Source: Cognatishimia maritima
GTDB taxonomy: Bacteria > Pseudomonadota > Alphaproteobacteria > Rhodobacterales > Rhodobacteraceae
DNA length: 64,000 nucleotides
NCBI RefSeq assembly: GCF_900129685.1
Contig: NZ_FQWM01000005.1
Coordinates: forward strand, 177,158 to 241,157
Reading direction: 5' to 3'
A program made the position numbers and the translations under genes. The notes below the pieces were generated by a model, which searched no databases, had not been told where the DNA came from, and saw nothing but the letters and a program-made list of their open reading frames with translations. Positions 37,701 to 46,574 of the stretch are shown here, one piece after another (positions within the stretch are counted from its first letter, which is position 1; each line of letters opens with the position of its first letter).

Positions 37701-39331
37701 TCGATGGGCGGGTTCGTCACCTGAGAGAAGTTCTGGCGGAAGAAATGGCTCAGCGGGCGATACTTGTTGGACAAAACCGCGCTTGGGGTGTCGTCACCCA
37801 TAGAGGCGAGCGCCTCTTTGGCGTCCTCGGCCATTGGCGCAAGGATTTGTTCCAGTTCTTCGATTGTGTAGCCAGCCGCGATCTGACGCTTGCGCAGCAC
37901 ATCCCCTGTGAACAGCGGCTTTTCCGTTACCTTGCTAAGTTCGGAATCAAGGTCACGGATTTTGCCAACCCAATCGCCATAGGGGCGTGCCTCTGCCAGA
38001 GCGTTCTTGATCTCTGTGTCGCTGTATAGCTTGCCTTCGGCCATATCGACGCCGATCATCTGACCGGGGCCAAGCGCGCCTTTTTTGACGGCGGTCGCTT
38101 CGTTGATCGGCACCATGCCTGCCTCAGATCCAGCGATCAAAAGGCCATCGCCTGTCACGACATAGCGCATCGGGCGCAGACCGTTGCGGTCCAAACCGGC
38201 ACAAACCCAACGGCCGTCGGTCATCGCCAGTGCAGCCGGACCATCCCAAGGTTCCATGACAGAGTTGCAATAGGAATACATGTCGATCCAAGACTTCGGC
38301 AGCTCCACTGCCTGTTTGGACCAGCTTTCTGGCACCAGCATGGTCTTTGCCATCGGCGCAGAACGGCCAGAGCGCACAAAGACCTCAAACACGCCGTCCA
38401 GCGCTGCAGAGTCAGACGCACCGCTTGGAACAATCGGTTTAATGTCGCCAGCCAGATCGCCGAAATAGTCGGACGCCATGCGGATTTCGTGGCTCTTCAT
38501 CCAGTTGAGGTTGCCCTTCAACGTGTTGATCTCACCATTGTGCGCCAGCATGCGGAAAGGCTGTGCCAGCCACCATTGTGGGAAGGTGTTGGTGGAATAC
38601 CGCTGGTGATAAATCGCAAAGGCGGATTCAAAACGTTCGTCTTGCAGGTCCGGATAGAAGACCGCGACTTGCTCGGCCAGCATCATGCCTTTGTAGATGA
38701 TCGAACGGCAGGACAGCGACGCAATATAGAGTTCCCCAACACCGGCACCCGCAGCAGCTTTTTCGATCCGGCGGCGGATGACGTACAGCTCGCGCTCAAA
38801 GGTTTCTTCGTCCACACCTTTGGAGTTGGAAATCAGGATTTGCTCGATCTCTGGACGGGTCGCGTTGGCTTTCTCACCCAGACAGGTGATGTCGACCGGA
38901 ACATGGCGCCAGCCATAAATGCGGTAGCCCATACGCAGCACTTCGGATTCCACGATGGTCCGGCAGGTTTCCTGTGCGCCAAAATTTGTACGCGGCAGAA
39001 AGACCTGACCAACAGCGATCAACTCATCTTGCGCTGGCTCATGGCCTGTGCGGCGGATTTGATCGTAAAAGAACGGAACCGGAATTTGAACGTGAATGCC
39101 TGCGCCATCGCCGGTCTTGCCGTCTGCATCCACCGCGCCACGGTGCCAAATGGCTTTCAACGCGTTGATGCCCGCTTCAACCACCTTGCGGCTTTTCTTG
39201 CCGTCAACGGCGACAACAAGGCCCACACCACAAGAGGAATGTTCCTCGGCTTCGCTATAAAGGCCGTTTTCGGCAAGATACTTGCGCTTGGCTTCTTCGT
39301 TGCGAACCCAGTTTTCATCATATTTTGTCAT
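34793..39331 (-). CDS. gltB: Glutamate synthase (NADPH) large subunit
   Basis: The alpha subunit makes two glutamates from glutamine and 2-oxoglutarate. With the start at ATG 39331 (GGGAAGGG about 8 bases upstream) the nucleophile Cys34 follows a propeptide in EEHSSCGVGLVVAVDG. FMN-domain segments include VKLVASSGVGTIAAGVAKAK and ISGHNGGTGASPATSIKYAG; the 3Fe-4S ligands are in MVRQCQSNTCPVGVCTQ. The C-terminal beta-helix has glycine-rich repeats such as VVIEGCGASGCEYMTGG. Length 1512 aa is full. A TTG at 39349 gives a longer frame but is less plausible. gltD lies upstream on the same strand. Confidence 0.97.
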   Translation of the reverse strand: MTKYDENWVRNEEAKRKYLAENGLYSEAEEHSSCGVGLVVAVDGKKSRKVVEAGINALKAIWHRGAVDADGKTGDGAGIHVQIPVPFFYDQIRRTGHEPAQDELIAVGQVFLPRTNFGAQETCRTIVESEVLRMGYRIYGWRHVPVDITCLGEKANATRPEIEQILISNSKGVDEETFERELYVIRRRIEKAAAGAGVGELYIASLSCRSIIYKGMMLAEQVAVFYPDLQDERFESAFAIYHQRYSTNTFPQWWLAQPFRMLAHNGEINTLKGNLNWMKSHEIRMASDYFGDLAGDIKPIVPSGASDSAALDGVFEVFVRSGRSAPMAKTMLVPESWSKQAVELPKSWIDMYSYCNSVMEPWDGPAALAMTDGRWVCAGLDRNGLRPMRYVVTGDGLLIAGSEAGMVPINEATAVKKGALGPGQMIGVDMAEGKLYSDTEIKNALAEARPYGDWVGKIRDLDSELSKVTEKPLFTGDVLRKRQIAAGYTIEELEQILAPMAEDAKEALASMGDDTPSAVLSNKYRPLSHFFRQNFSQVTNPPIDSLREYRVMSLKTRFGNLKNVLDEDGSQTEIILLNSPFVGNAQFEALLDAFDDTVVRIDCTFPAGSEAGVLRTHLERIRAEAEDAVRAGAGHIVLTDKDQGEDSVAMPMILATSAVHSHLTRKGLRTFCSLNVQSAECIDPHYFAVLIGAGATVVNAYLAEDSLADRIQRGLLDIDLTTAVARYREAIDAGLLKIMAKMGISVISSYRGGLNFEAVGLSRAMVAEYFPGMTSRISGIGISGIQKKAEEVHSRGFGAVQNVLPIGGFYKARKSGETHAWEAQTMHMMQAACNRASYELWKQYSAKMRSMPPIHLRDLLDIKAIGKPVPIEEVESITSIRKRFVTPGMSLGALSPEAHKTLNVAMNRIGAKSDSGEGGEDPAHFVPEPNGDNPSAKIKQVASGRFGVTAEYLNQCEELEIKVAQGAKPGEGGQLPGMKVTDLIARLRHSTKGVTLISPPPHHDIYSIEDLAQLIYDLKQINPRCKVTVKLVASSGVGTIAAGVAKAKADVILISGHNGGTGASPATSIKYAGLPWEMGLTEAHQVLSMNNLRGRVTLRTDGGLRTGRDIVMAAMLGAEEYGIGTAALIAMGCIMVRQCQSNTCPVGVCTQDESLREKFTGNADKVVNLITFYAQEVREILASIGARSMDDVIGRADLLAQVSRGSAHLDDLDLNPLLITVDGASEIVYNRDKDRNAVPDTLDAEIVRDAARFLQDGEKMQLSYAVQNTHRTVGTRTSSHIVRNFGMRNALQEDHLTVKLTGSAGQSLGAFAAPGLKIEVSGDANDYVGKGLSGGVVVVRPPMNSPLTASENTIIGNTVLYGATDGHLFAAGRAGERFAVRNSGAKVVIEGCGASGCEYMTGGVAVILGSIGANFGAGMTGGMAYLYDPEGMSEALMNKETLVTCPVTVDHWETQLKSLIERHLAETGSRKAQDILQHWDIEKGNFIQVCPKEMLNKLAYPLSEENAAIPAE

Positions 39332-39414
39332 TTTCGAACCCTTCCCCAATCTGGCAGGTCACATTATCTGGCTGGCGGCGTTTGGATGTCACAGCGCGCC
39401 AGCGCAAATCTTAG

Positions 39415-40848
39415 TTATTCTGCAGCGATAGCTTTCGCGGCGTTAAGTTTCTTTAGGATCGCCTCGGCGCAATCGCGCCCGTCGCGGATCGCCCAAACCA
39501 CCAGCGACGCACCGCGTACGATGTCACCAACGGCATAGACGCCATCAAGATCGGTCGCACCGGTTGTGAAGGCGGCCTTGATGGTGCCCCAACGAGTCAC
39601 AGATAGCGCCGGTTCATTCCAAAGCGCTGGCAGGTCCTCTGGTTCAAACCCAAGGGCTTTGATCACCAGATCTGCCTCTTCGACATAATCCGCGCCTTCA
39701 ATGACCTCTGGGCTTTGACGACCGGACGCGTCAGGCTGACCCAGACGCATGCGCTGCACCATGACGCCATTGACCGGATCACCGGTAAAGCCTTTGGGCG
39801 CCGCGAGCCATTCAAACACCACGCCTTCTTCTTCTGCGTTCTGCGTTTCACGCTGCGAACCCGGCATATTGGCGCGGTCACGACGGTACAGACATTTCAC
39901 GCTTTCCGCACCTTGGCGGATCGCGGTGCGCACACAGTCCATCGCTGTGTCACCGCCGCCGATCACGACAACTTTTTTGCCTTCGGCGTTCAATTCGCCA
40001 CTGTCAAATTCGGGCACCGTGTCGCCAAAGCTCAGGCGGTTAGAAGCGGTCAGATAATCAATCGCCTTGACGATCCCAGCAGCCCCTGCTCCCGGTCCTT
40101 GCAAGTCGCGCGATTTATAAACGCCGGTTGCGATGATCACCGCGTCATGCGCCTTGCGGATCTCGTCAAAAGAGATGTCCTTGCCGATTTCGCAATTCAT
40201 TTTGAAGGTCACGCCGCCCGCCTCAAGCTGGTCGTTGCGACGCATGACGATGTCTTTTTCCAGTTTGAAGCCCGGAATGCCATAGGTCAGCAGGCCACCC
40301 GCACGATCGTAGCGGTCATAGACAGTCACCTGCACACCAGCCCGGCGCAGCATGTCTGCCGCAGCCAAGCCACCGGGACCCGCGCCGATAATGGCCACGG
40401 ATTCTTCTCGCTCAGATGTCGGAGCCGGCGGCTTGACCCAACCGTTTTCCCAGGCCGTGTCGGTGATGTATTTCTCAACCGAGCCAATGGTCACGGTGCC
40501 GTGGCCGGATTGCTCGATCACACAATTGCCTTCGCACAGGCGGTCCTGTGGGCAAATCCGACCACAGATTTCCGGGAAGGTGTTTGTCGCCTGCGAGACT
40601 TCATAGGCCTCTTCCAGTCGACCTGTCGCCGTCAGACGCAGCCAGTCCGGGATATTGTTGTGCAGCGGGCAATGCGATTGGCAATAAGGCACCCCACACT
40701 GAGAACAGCGGCTTGCCTGTTCTTCGGCTTTGGCTTCGGCATAGGCCGCATAGATTTCATGGAAATCTTTATTGCGCTCGTCCGCCGCCCGTTTGGCGGG
40801 CATGTCACGGTCGACGCTGATAAATTTAAGCATGGGTTGCTTGGCCAC
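39415..40848 (-). CDS. gltD: Glutamate synthase (NADPH) small subunit
   Basis: The beta subunit oxidises NADPH and feeds electrons through FAD and two 4Fe-4S clusters to gltB. Cluster ligands are in CSQCGVPYCQSHCPLHNNIP and CGRICPQDRLCEGNCV; nucleotide folds are AIIGAGPGGLAAADMLRRAG and VVVIGGGDTAMDCVRTA. The frame opens at a TTG (40866), but the GTG at 40848 sits 8 bases after a strong AGGAGG, giving 477 aa. First gene of the gltDB unit, 83 bases before gltB. Confidence 0.96.
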   Translation of the reverse strand: MAKQPMLKFISVDRDMPAKRAADERNKDFHEIYAAYAEAKAEEQASRCSQCGVPYCQSHCPLHNNIPDWLRLTATGRLEEAYEVSQATNTFPEICGRICPQDRLCEGNCVIEQSGHGTVTIGSVEKYITDTAWENGWVKPPAPTSEREESVAIIGAGPGGLAAADMLRRAGVQVTVYDRYDRAGGLLTYGIPGFKLEKDIVMRRNDQLEAGGVTFKMNCEIGKDISFDEIRKAHDAVIIATGVYKSRDLQGPGAGAAGIVKAIDYLTASNRLSFGDTVPEFDSGELNAEGKKVVVIGGGDTAMDCVRTAIRQGAESVKCLYRRDRANMPGSQRETQNAEEEGVVFEWLAAPKGFTGDPVNGVMVQRMRLGQPDASGRQSPEVIEGADYVEEADLVIKALGFEPEDLPALWNEPALSVTRWGTIKAAFTTGATDLDGVYAVGDIVRGASLVVWAIRDGRDCAEAILKKLNAAKAIAAE

Positions 40849-41067
40849 GGCGGCTGCCTCCTGCAAAGATCTTGGTTCGGTCTGTGTAAAGAAAGCGAAA
40901 CAACTATAAAAGTCAACTTGGCTGACCTATATTTACTTTTTTTGATGAAAACAACCTGCGGGGCGCGGATTTTCACAGGATTTTAGGTCCGATACAGGAC
41001 TAAATACGCGGTTCCCTAATTTTTTCACTGGTTTATACGGGAAATCAGTAACTTTTGGAAAAGATCA

Positions 41068-41871
41068 ATGGCCTTGTATCACCTGATTCTGCTTGCCGTC
41101 GTGCAGGGTATTACAGAGTTTCTGCCGGTATCCTCCTCTGGTCATTTGATCCTTCTTCCCAACGCGCTCGGCACCGCAGATCAGGGCCAGTTCCTAGATG
41201 TTTCCGTGCATGTCGGCACGCTGGGTGCTGTCATCCTCTACTTTTGGAAGGATGTGCGCGGCGCGTTGCTCGGATTGCCGGCCCTCGCACGAGGGAACAC
41301 CAATGACCCCGGCGCGCGACTTGCGCTCTTACTGATTATCGCGACCATTCCGGTCATCTTCTTTGGTGTTTTCCTTGCCTTGACAGGCCTTAATGATCTG
41401 CTGCGCTCCGTCGCCGTGATCGGCTGGACGATGCTTGGCTTTGGCCTTGTGCTTTGGTGGGCAGACCGACGCGGCGCGCAGACCCTCCGAACAGAAGACT
41501 GGTCGATGAAACACGCCATTCAAATGGGGCTCTGGCAGGCCATCGCTTTGATCCCCGGCACCTCTCGCTCCGGTATCACGATCACAGGTGCGCGTGCCCT
41601 AGGGTATGATCGAGAAAGCAGTGCCCGCCTTGCCATACTGATGAGCATCCCCGCCATTATCGCAAGCGGTGGCTATCTGTTGTTGGACACGGGGCTTTAC
41701 CTGACGGGCCCGCAAGCCCGCGATGCCGCGATTGCCGCAGTGCTGGCCTTTGGTGCGGCTTTGTTGGCTTTGAAACTGATGATGCGACTTCTGCAGTCGG
41801 TCAGTTTCACCCCCTATGTCATCTACCGGGTGTGCCTTGGGCTGATCCTGCTTTACGTCGCCTACAGCTAG
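41068..41871 (+). CDS. uppP: Undecaprenyl-diphosphatase
   Basis: BacA-type integral membrane phosphatase (267 aa) that recycles undecaprenyl diphosphate for cell-wall and glycan synthesis. The two active-site motifs are VQGITEFLPVSSSGHL and PGTSRSGITITGARALG, with about eight helices. Divergent from gltD across a 219-base AT-rich gap. Confidence 0.96.
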   Translation: MALYHLILLAVVQGITEFLPVSSSGHLILLPNALGTADQGQFLDVSVHVGTLGAVILYFWKDVRGALLGLPALARGNTNDPGARLALLLIIATIPVIFFGVFLALTGLNDLLRSVAVIGWTMLGFGLVLWWADRRGAQTLRTEDWSMKHAIQMGLWQAIALIPGTSRSGITITGARALGYDRESSARLAILMSIPAIIASGGYLLLDTGLYLTGPQARDAAIAAVLAFGAALLALKLMMRLLQSVSFTPYVIYRVCLGLILLYVAYS

Positions 41872-41885
41872 ACGCAGGCACAACG

Positions 41886-41908
41886 AAAAACGGACCCCGA
41901 AGGGCCCG
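41886..41908 (-). terminator. Rho-independent terminator after the NDUFA9-like gene
   Basis: Read on the minus strand: stem CGGGCCC / GGGTCCG with TTCG loop (one G-T pair) followed by TTTTT. It also lies after convergent uppP. Confidence 0.7.
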
Positions 41909-41927
41909 CTTTCTGAAAATTTTGACC

Positions 41928-42908
41928 TCAGGCGCGAAGGTTTTTCGCAGAATCCTTGATGGCGTCGTATTGCCCAGAGGGGCGGAAGCGCCAAAGATAT
42001 TCTTCGATGACAGCCGCTGCGGGTGTAGGCTGAATGCCAAGGTCGGCCAAAGTCTTGGCGCCCTCGCTGACAACGTTATCGTTCTGCAGAAGTTTGACCT
42101 GATCGCGCGTCAGGACTGAATTCTGCCACAGACCAAAGGTCACCTTTTGCAAAAGATCAAAGCCGAACCCCATCAAACGCCCAATCGCAAACGGCAGATT
42201 CAGAACCAGTCGCCGACGGTGGATGACGTCCAGAATATCTGCAATCCATGCCTCAAGCGGTTTGGCAGCCGGTCCGCCCAATTCGTAAAGCCCCTGCGCC
42301 TGACCGAGCACCCCCTGAACGGCGGCTTTGGCAACATCATCCACATAAACTGGCTGAAACTCTGTCTTGCCGCCAACCAGAGGCAGCACAGGGCCAAACT
42401 TCGACATCGCTGCGAAGCGGTTGAAGAACATATCTTCAGGTCCGAAAATGACAGATGGGCGCAGGATCATCGCGTTTGGCATATGCTCCAGAACCGCAGC
42501 TTCGCCGTCAGCCTTGGTGCGGGCATAGGCGCTTTCAGACTCTGCATCTGCACCCAAGGCAGACAAATGCACCATCGTCGGGATACCGGCCGCTGCAGCC
42601 AGACGTGCGATGCGCGCAGCGCCTTCTGTTTGAACGGCTTCAAAACGATTCTTTCCGCCCTCCGCCAAGATACCAACGCAATTGACCACCGCGTCGGCCC
42701 CAGCCATGGCCGCCGCAACCGACGCCTCATCGCGAATATTGCACAGCACCGGCTCTACCTGACCAACAGAGCCATAGGGCTTGACGAACATCGCCTCATT
42801 CGGCCGCCGAACAGCGACGCGCACGCGCCAGCCCTGCTTGGCCATCCGCCGCGCAATATAGCGCCCAACAAAGCCAGAGCCGCCATAAATGGTAACGAGT
42901 TGCGACAT
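41928..42908 (-). CDS. Complex I NDUFA9-type atypical SDR
   Basis: A 326-residue extended SDR with N-terminal Rossmann motif YGGSGFVGRYIARRMAKQG, DAVVNCVGILAEGGKNRFE, a Tyr-Lys pair in SAYARTKADGEAAV, and ILRPSVIFGPEDMFFNRFA. These match alphaproteobacterial homologues of the mitochondrial complex I accessory subunit NDUFA9, which bind NADPH but are not known to be catalytic. I start at ATG 42908 (GGGGAAC 6 bases upstream). A longer frame to 42998 lacks such a site. Confidence 0.9.
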   Translation of the reverse strand: MSQLVTIYGGSGFVGRYIARRMAKQGWRVRVAVRRPNEAMFVKPYGSVGQVEPVLCNIRDEASVAAAMAGADAVVNCVGILAEGGKNRFEAVQTEGAARIARLAAAAGIPTMVHLSALGADAESESAYARTKADGEAAVLEHMPNAMILRPSVIFGPEDMFFNRFAAMSKFGPVLPLVGGKTEFQPVYVDDVAKAAVQGVLGQAQGLYELGGPAAKPLEAWIADILDVIHRRRLVLNLPFAIGRLMGFGFDLLQKVTFGLWQNSVLTRDQVKLLQNDNVVSEGAKTLADLGIQPTPAAAVIEEYLWRFRPSGQYDAIKDSAKNLRA

Positions 42909-43147
42909 GTCAGTTCCCCGCTTTTGGATTCCAAAAGAGAGATACAAGCCGACACAGAGTTGAACAAGTTGCAAATCGGCGCGGCGGCTAAGAAACACAG
43001 GCGTCCTAGCAGCCCCATGGGTTCAACCCATAGCCGCTCCAGAGGCAGCGCTTCTACAAATTTCTGTTTATTTACAAATGCCTAACCAGCGCACAAACGA
43101 ACCTCAATGGGCCACCGATTATTTTTACAAATTCTTCAGAATTCGCG

Positions 43148-43176
43148 TTGACTCTATTTGCCCATAGTTCTAAATC
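43148..43176 (+). promoter_or_regulatory. Candidate promoter of tRNA-Leu
   Basis: TTGACT and TAAATC are separated by 17 bases, with the mature tRNA starting 19 bases after the -10 box. Confidence 0.65.
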
Positions 43177-43194
43177 CCCCTTCACGACATCTAA

Positions 43195-43281
43195 GCCCAG
43201 ATGGCGGAATTGGTAGACGCGCTAGCTTCAGGTGCTAGTGTCCGTATGGACGTGGAGGTTCGAGTCCTCTTCTGGGCACCA
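43195..43281 (+). tRNA. tRNA-Leu (anticodon CAG)
   Basis: An 87-base class II tRNA. Acceptor stem GCCCAGA pairs with TCTGGGC, the anticodon stem CTAGC/GCTAG encloses TTCAGGT with anticodon CAG, a long variable arm follows (TGTCCGTATGGACG) and the T arm has GGTTCGAGTCC. The 3' CCA is encoded. It marks the border of the denitrification block. Confidence 0.96.
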
Positions 43282-43461
43282 TTTTCCCTTAGAATATTGA
43301 TATTATTTTTAAGCCCTCGATAGGCAGTCCCCCCAGTCATCCACCCCATCTAACTCGATAAAAAATCAGTTGGGCTGGTTACTTGGTAACAAAATTCAGA
43401 TCGCCACTCACAGCCAGTCGGGTAGGAAATCTGCCGTTCACGCGGCGGGTCCGTTGCAGTC

Positions 43462-43701
43462 TCATACCTCTGCCCTTTTGTCCGCGACATCCATCAGATG
43501 GCGGATGTGCCGCGCAAAGTACCATGTCGCGGGCACGCCGACGACTGCGCCAATGAGAACCGCCGAGCTCGTGGACAGCACAGGTCCGCCTATCCAACTG
43601 AAGATCAGTGAGGCAAAGAACACATTGACTGCTGCCGCGCCCGCGCCAAACGGGTATAGCGAAACCGCGATTTTGATTGTGGACCATCCAGCCTTTGTCA
43701 T
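43462..43701 (-). CDS. Small membrane protein at the end of the nor operon, unknown
   Basis: A 79-residue protein with two hydrophobic segments (LYPFGAGAAAVNVFFASLIF and SSAVLIGAVVGVPATWYF) and a charged C-terminus (ARHIRHLMDVADKRAEV). The ATG at 43701 overlaps the preceding stop by four bases, so it is translated with the nor genes. NorE and NorF in Paracoccus fill a similar position; size and topology fit NorF-like or assembly proteins, but I do not recognise the family. No terminator is evident in the 180 bases after it. Confidence 0.72.
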   Translation of the reverse strand: MTKAGWSTIKIAVSLYPFGAGAAAVNVFFASLIFSWIGGPVLSTSSAVLIGAVVGVPATWYFARHIRHLMDVADKRAEV

Positions 43702-43880
43702 CTGCGCGACACCAACCATTGCACCACCACCATGCTCAGTACAAGTGTGATGCAGGCCAAGGCATACCAGAGTTCCGCAGTCGCGGATTGCGCCTGTGGG
43801 ATCGGTCGGTCGAAGCTTTCTGCAAAGAGGCGCGAGCCTGCGAGAACGAAGAAGCCTGTGAGGGGAAGAAAGAGGCGCAT
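43698..43880 (-). CDS. Small membrane protein after norD, unknown (possibly NorF-like)
   Basis: A 60-residue protein with two helices: RLFLPLTGFFVLAGSRLFAE at the N-terminus and LWYALACITLVLSMVVVQWL at the C-terminus, joined by about 20 polar residues. ATG 43880 follows the norD stop by one base and its stop overlaps the next ORF by ATGA. Its length, two-helix layout and place after norD recall NorF of Paracoccus, but sequence identity cannot be judged here. Confidence 0.7.
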   Translation of the reverse strand: MRLFLPLTGFFVLAGSRLFAESFDRPIPQAQSATAELWYALACITLVLSMVVVQWLVSRR

Positions 43881-43881
43881 A

Positions 43882-45780
43882 TCAAGTCTCCTGTGTAAGC
43901 GATCTGTAGATGTCGGGCAGCGCGCGTAGCAGGCGATTGGGATTCGGCAAAAGGGCAAACCCACCGCGCCCGAAAATGCGCGCGAACCAGTCTTGTCCGT
44001 CTTCGTCGATCACAACACCATGCAGGCTTTGGCCCGCAGCGCGGGCTTCTCGAACGGCCATGTGGCTGTCTTCGATCCCGTGCTGGCCTTCGTAGTGGTC
44101 CAGATCGTTGGGCTTGCCATCGGTCAACACGATAAGCAGCTTGCGGACGCTCGGTTCCTCGGCCAGTTGCGCGCTGACATGGCGGATCGCTGCACCCAGA
44201 CGGGTGTAGTGACCAGGCTTCAATGCGGCAATATTGGTGGCAATCGCCGGTGACATCGGGTCTTCGAAGCCCTTGCAGCGGGTCAGGAACACTCGGTCAC
44301 GGCGCAGTGATGAAAAGCCCCAAATACCGCAGCGGTCGCCCGCCGCGTCGATCCCGGTGGCCAATGCCGCCATCGTGTCACGTGCCACGTCGATGACGCA
44401 GGTGTTGCCGATCGCCGCTTCTGTGGACCGCGAGGTGTCGATCAGGAAAGCAACCGACACGTCGCGATCCACTTGCCGCGCGGCCTGCCAGATACGATCC
44501 GATCCACGCCCGGTCGCCACCATGTCGGTACGTGCGGTCAGGACCGCGTCAAGGTCCAGCTCTGTCCCGTCGATCTGGCGCGGTTGCAGCACGCGGCGCG
44601 GGCGTAGGACCTCGAACTGGCGGCGGACTTCTCGCACATAGCGCGCGTTCGGTGTGTAGGTTTCGCCACCCGCCAAAGCCGGCGCATCAAGCACACGGCA
44701 GTGATCTTGCATGTAACTGCGCGAGCGGTGGTTCCATTCGGGGTATGTGTGCTTACCCGCCAGAGCCTCGTGATCAGCATCTGCCGGCGACAGGTCGAGA
44801 TGCAGGCGCAGCCGCGTGGCGACTTTGCGGTCCTGTTTCGACAGGGTGATCCGGTCCTGATCGTCGGCTGCCTTCTGAGCATTTTCATCGTCGTCGTCAT
44901 CGACACTGCGGTTGATGTTCATCGACTCGACCCATGACAGGATCGATTCAAACCGATGTATGATGAAGCTATCCTTGCGATTCTGCTGGTCTTGATTCTT
45001 GCGCTCGCCCAGCTTGCGTTTGCCGAAAGCGGCATCGGGTGCCGGTGGGGCGGGGTCAGCTTCGGCATCGTCGGCTGCCTGCCCTCCCGTGCCTGGGAGT
45101 TCAAAGCGCAGCCAGATGGAAACAGGCGCGCATGGCTTGAAGCTGCGTGCATCTGCGTCATTAGCATCAAGCGCGGGCCTCTTGCCGCACAACTGGTCGC
45201 GGATAGCCTGTTCCATTGCGGCCTCTTGCGCGGGGCGGTGCATGTCTGTTCGAGCCTCAGCACAGAACGTGGCCATGGCGACATAGCGGTCGCGCAATCC
45301 GGGGCAGGCCGAATAAGCCTTGTCTGCGGCCGCTGCGTTCGCGCGAATATAGGCGCAATCCCGCATAGCGCCGGACGCTCCCGGATCAAGTGCATCGACC
45401 TCGGTCACAGCGGCAAGCGCCGTGAGCCAGAAATATGCCGCGCGATTGAGTTCAGCATCGGGAAATGCCTCCATGACGGGCGGCAATGCCAGCCGTTCGC
45501 CATCGAAGCGAGCCACCCATTCGCGATCCCGCTCGGCCCCAAGCTTGCGGCGCATGACTTGCCGATGCTGCACGATGCTTGGTGCAACTTCGGCCAGTTC
45601 GACTCCCGGGTTACCGCCGAGCGCGCGGAAGAGAATCGCGAGGCTGGGTCGGACCGAGGCCAGCGCGACACCCGCTTCGGGGTATGTGACTCCCGCCCCG
45701 ATCCCGCTGGCCATGTCGTGCCAGAGGTTTCCAACCGTCTCTTCGGGTTCCATGAGGTCGCGCAGGTGCATTGTCGTCAC
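43882..45780 (-). CDS. norD: Nitric oxide reductase activation protein NorD
   Basis: A 632-residue cytosolic protein with a C-terminal von Willebrand A domain whose metal site is FLIDTSRSTEAAIG (DxSxS), followed by SRSTEA-distal VLTDGKPNDLDHYEGQHG. The long variable N-terminal half is acidic and helical. With the MoxR ATPase NorQ it activates the NorCB complex, probably by helping metal insertion. The start is GTG, overlapping the norQ stop by four bases. The DDDDENAQKAADDQD linker near residue 295 is notably acidic. Confidence 0.93.
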   Translation of the reverse strand: MTTMHLRDLMEPEETVGNLWHDMASGIGAGVTYPEAGVALASVRPSLAILFRALGGNPGVELAEVAPSIVQHRQVMRRKLGAERDREWVARFDGERLALPPVMEAFPDAELNRAAYFWLTALAAVTEVDALDPGASGAMRDCAYIRANAAAADKAYSACPGLRDRYVAMATFCAEARTDMHRPAQEAAMEQAIRDQLCGKRPALDANDADARSFKPCAPVSIWLRFELPGTGGQAADDAEADPAPPAPDAAFGKRKLGERKNQDQQNRKDSFIIHRFESILSWVESMNINRSVDDDDDENAQKAADDQDRITLSKQDRKVATRLRLHLDLSPADADHEALAGKHTYPEWNHRSRSYMQDHCRVLDAPALAGGETYTPNARYVREVRRQFEVLRPRRVLQPRQIDGTELDLDAVLTARTDMVATGRGSDRIWQAARQVDRDVSVAFLIDTSRSTEAAIGNTCVIDVARDTMAALATGIDAAGDRCGIWGFSSLRRDRVFLTRCKGFEDPMSPAIATNIAALKPGHYTRLGAAIRHVSAQLAEEPSVRKLLIVLTDGKPNDLDHYEGQHGIEDSHMAVREARAAGQSLHGVVIDEDGQDWFARIFGRGGFALLPNPNRLLRALPDIYRSLTQET

Positions 45781-46571
45781 CCGTAGATCGTGCTGACCAG
45801 ATCGCGCAATGATTGCTGCACGTCCGGCTCGTCGCTCAATGGTTCGATGACTGCCGCCTCAAGCGCCTCGGTCACCCCCATACCGCCAGCCATCAGCGTG
45901 GCGGCGTAGATCAAAAGGCGGGTTGAGACGCCTTCCTCAAGATCCATCCCGCTAAGATTGCGGATATGGCCTGCCAGGCGGACCAGAGGAGCAACGCGTC
46001 CCGGCTCCAGCCTGCTTTCCGATGCGACCACTGCGATCTCGGTTTCGTTGTCGGGAAAATCGAAACTGATCGAAAGGAACCTTTGGCGTGTCGATGGTTT
46101 GAGCCGCTTGAGCACGCTCTGGTAGCCAGGATTGTAGCTTGCCACGAGCATGAACGCCGCAGGTGCAACCAGCTCTTCGCCGGTGCGGTCGATCATCAGC
46201 GTGCGGCGCGTGTCGGTAAGCGGGTGCAGCACCACCGTTACGTCCTTGCGTGCCTCGACGACCTCGTCAAGGTAGCAGATGCCCCCCTCTCGGACAGCGC
46301 GGGTCAGAGGACCATCGACCCAGACAGTCTCTCCGCCTTTCAAAAGATAGCGCCCGATGAGGTCCGCGGCGGAAAGGTCGTCATGGCAGGCGACCGTATA
46401 AAGCGGTTTACCGAGCCGCGCTGCCATATGCTCGACAAAGCGGGTTTTCCCGCAACCAGTCGGCCCCTTCAGAAGAAGGGGCAAACCGTTTTCATAGGCC
46501 GCCTCGAACAGGTCGCATTCGCGCCCCGTGGGGTGGTAGAACGGCAGTTTGGGTGTGGTCGCGATGTTCAT
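45777..46571 (-). CDS. norQ: Nitric oxide reductase activation ATPase NorQ (MoxR-type AAA+)
   Basis: A 264-residue AAA+ protein: Walker A GPTGCGKTRFVEHMAARLG (about residues 36-54), Walker B region ICYLDEVVEARKD and sensor segment FMLVASYNPGYQSV. CbbQ/NorQ members remodel their partner metalloenzyme together with a VWA protein, here NorD. It starts 3 bases after the norB stop. Confidence 0.95.
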   Translation of the reverse strand: MNIATTPKLPFYHPTGRECDLFEAAYENGLPLLLKGPTGCGKTRFVEHMAARLGKPLYTVACHDDLSAADLIGRYLLKGGETVWVDGPLTRAVREGGICYLDEVVEARKDVTVVLHPLTDTRRTLMIDRTGEELVAPAAFMLVASYNPGYQSVLKRLKPSTRQRFLSISFDFPDNETEIAVVASESRLEPGRVAPLVRLAGHIRNLSGMDLEEGVSTRLLIYAATLMAGGMGVTEALEAAVIEPLSDEPDVQQSLRDLVSTIYG

Positions 46572-46574
46572 GAC

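Noticed and set aside
38489..39538. 349-codon open frame on the plus strand over gltB
   Set aside because: It is the antisense shadow of the strongly conserved gltB; the translation is His/Arg-rich with no domain and no ribosome binding site.
43282..43461. Search for an integrase or a duplicated tRNA-Leu 3' end as an attachment site
   Set aside because: Neither is visible in the window, so no att site is claimed.
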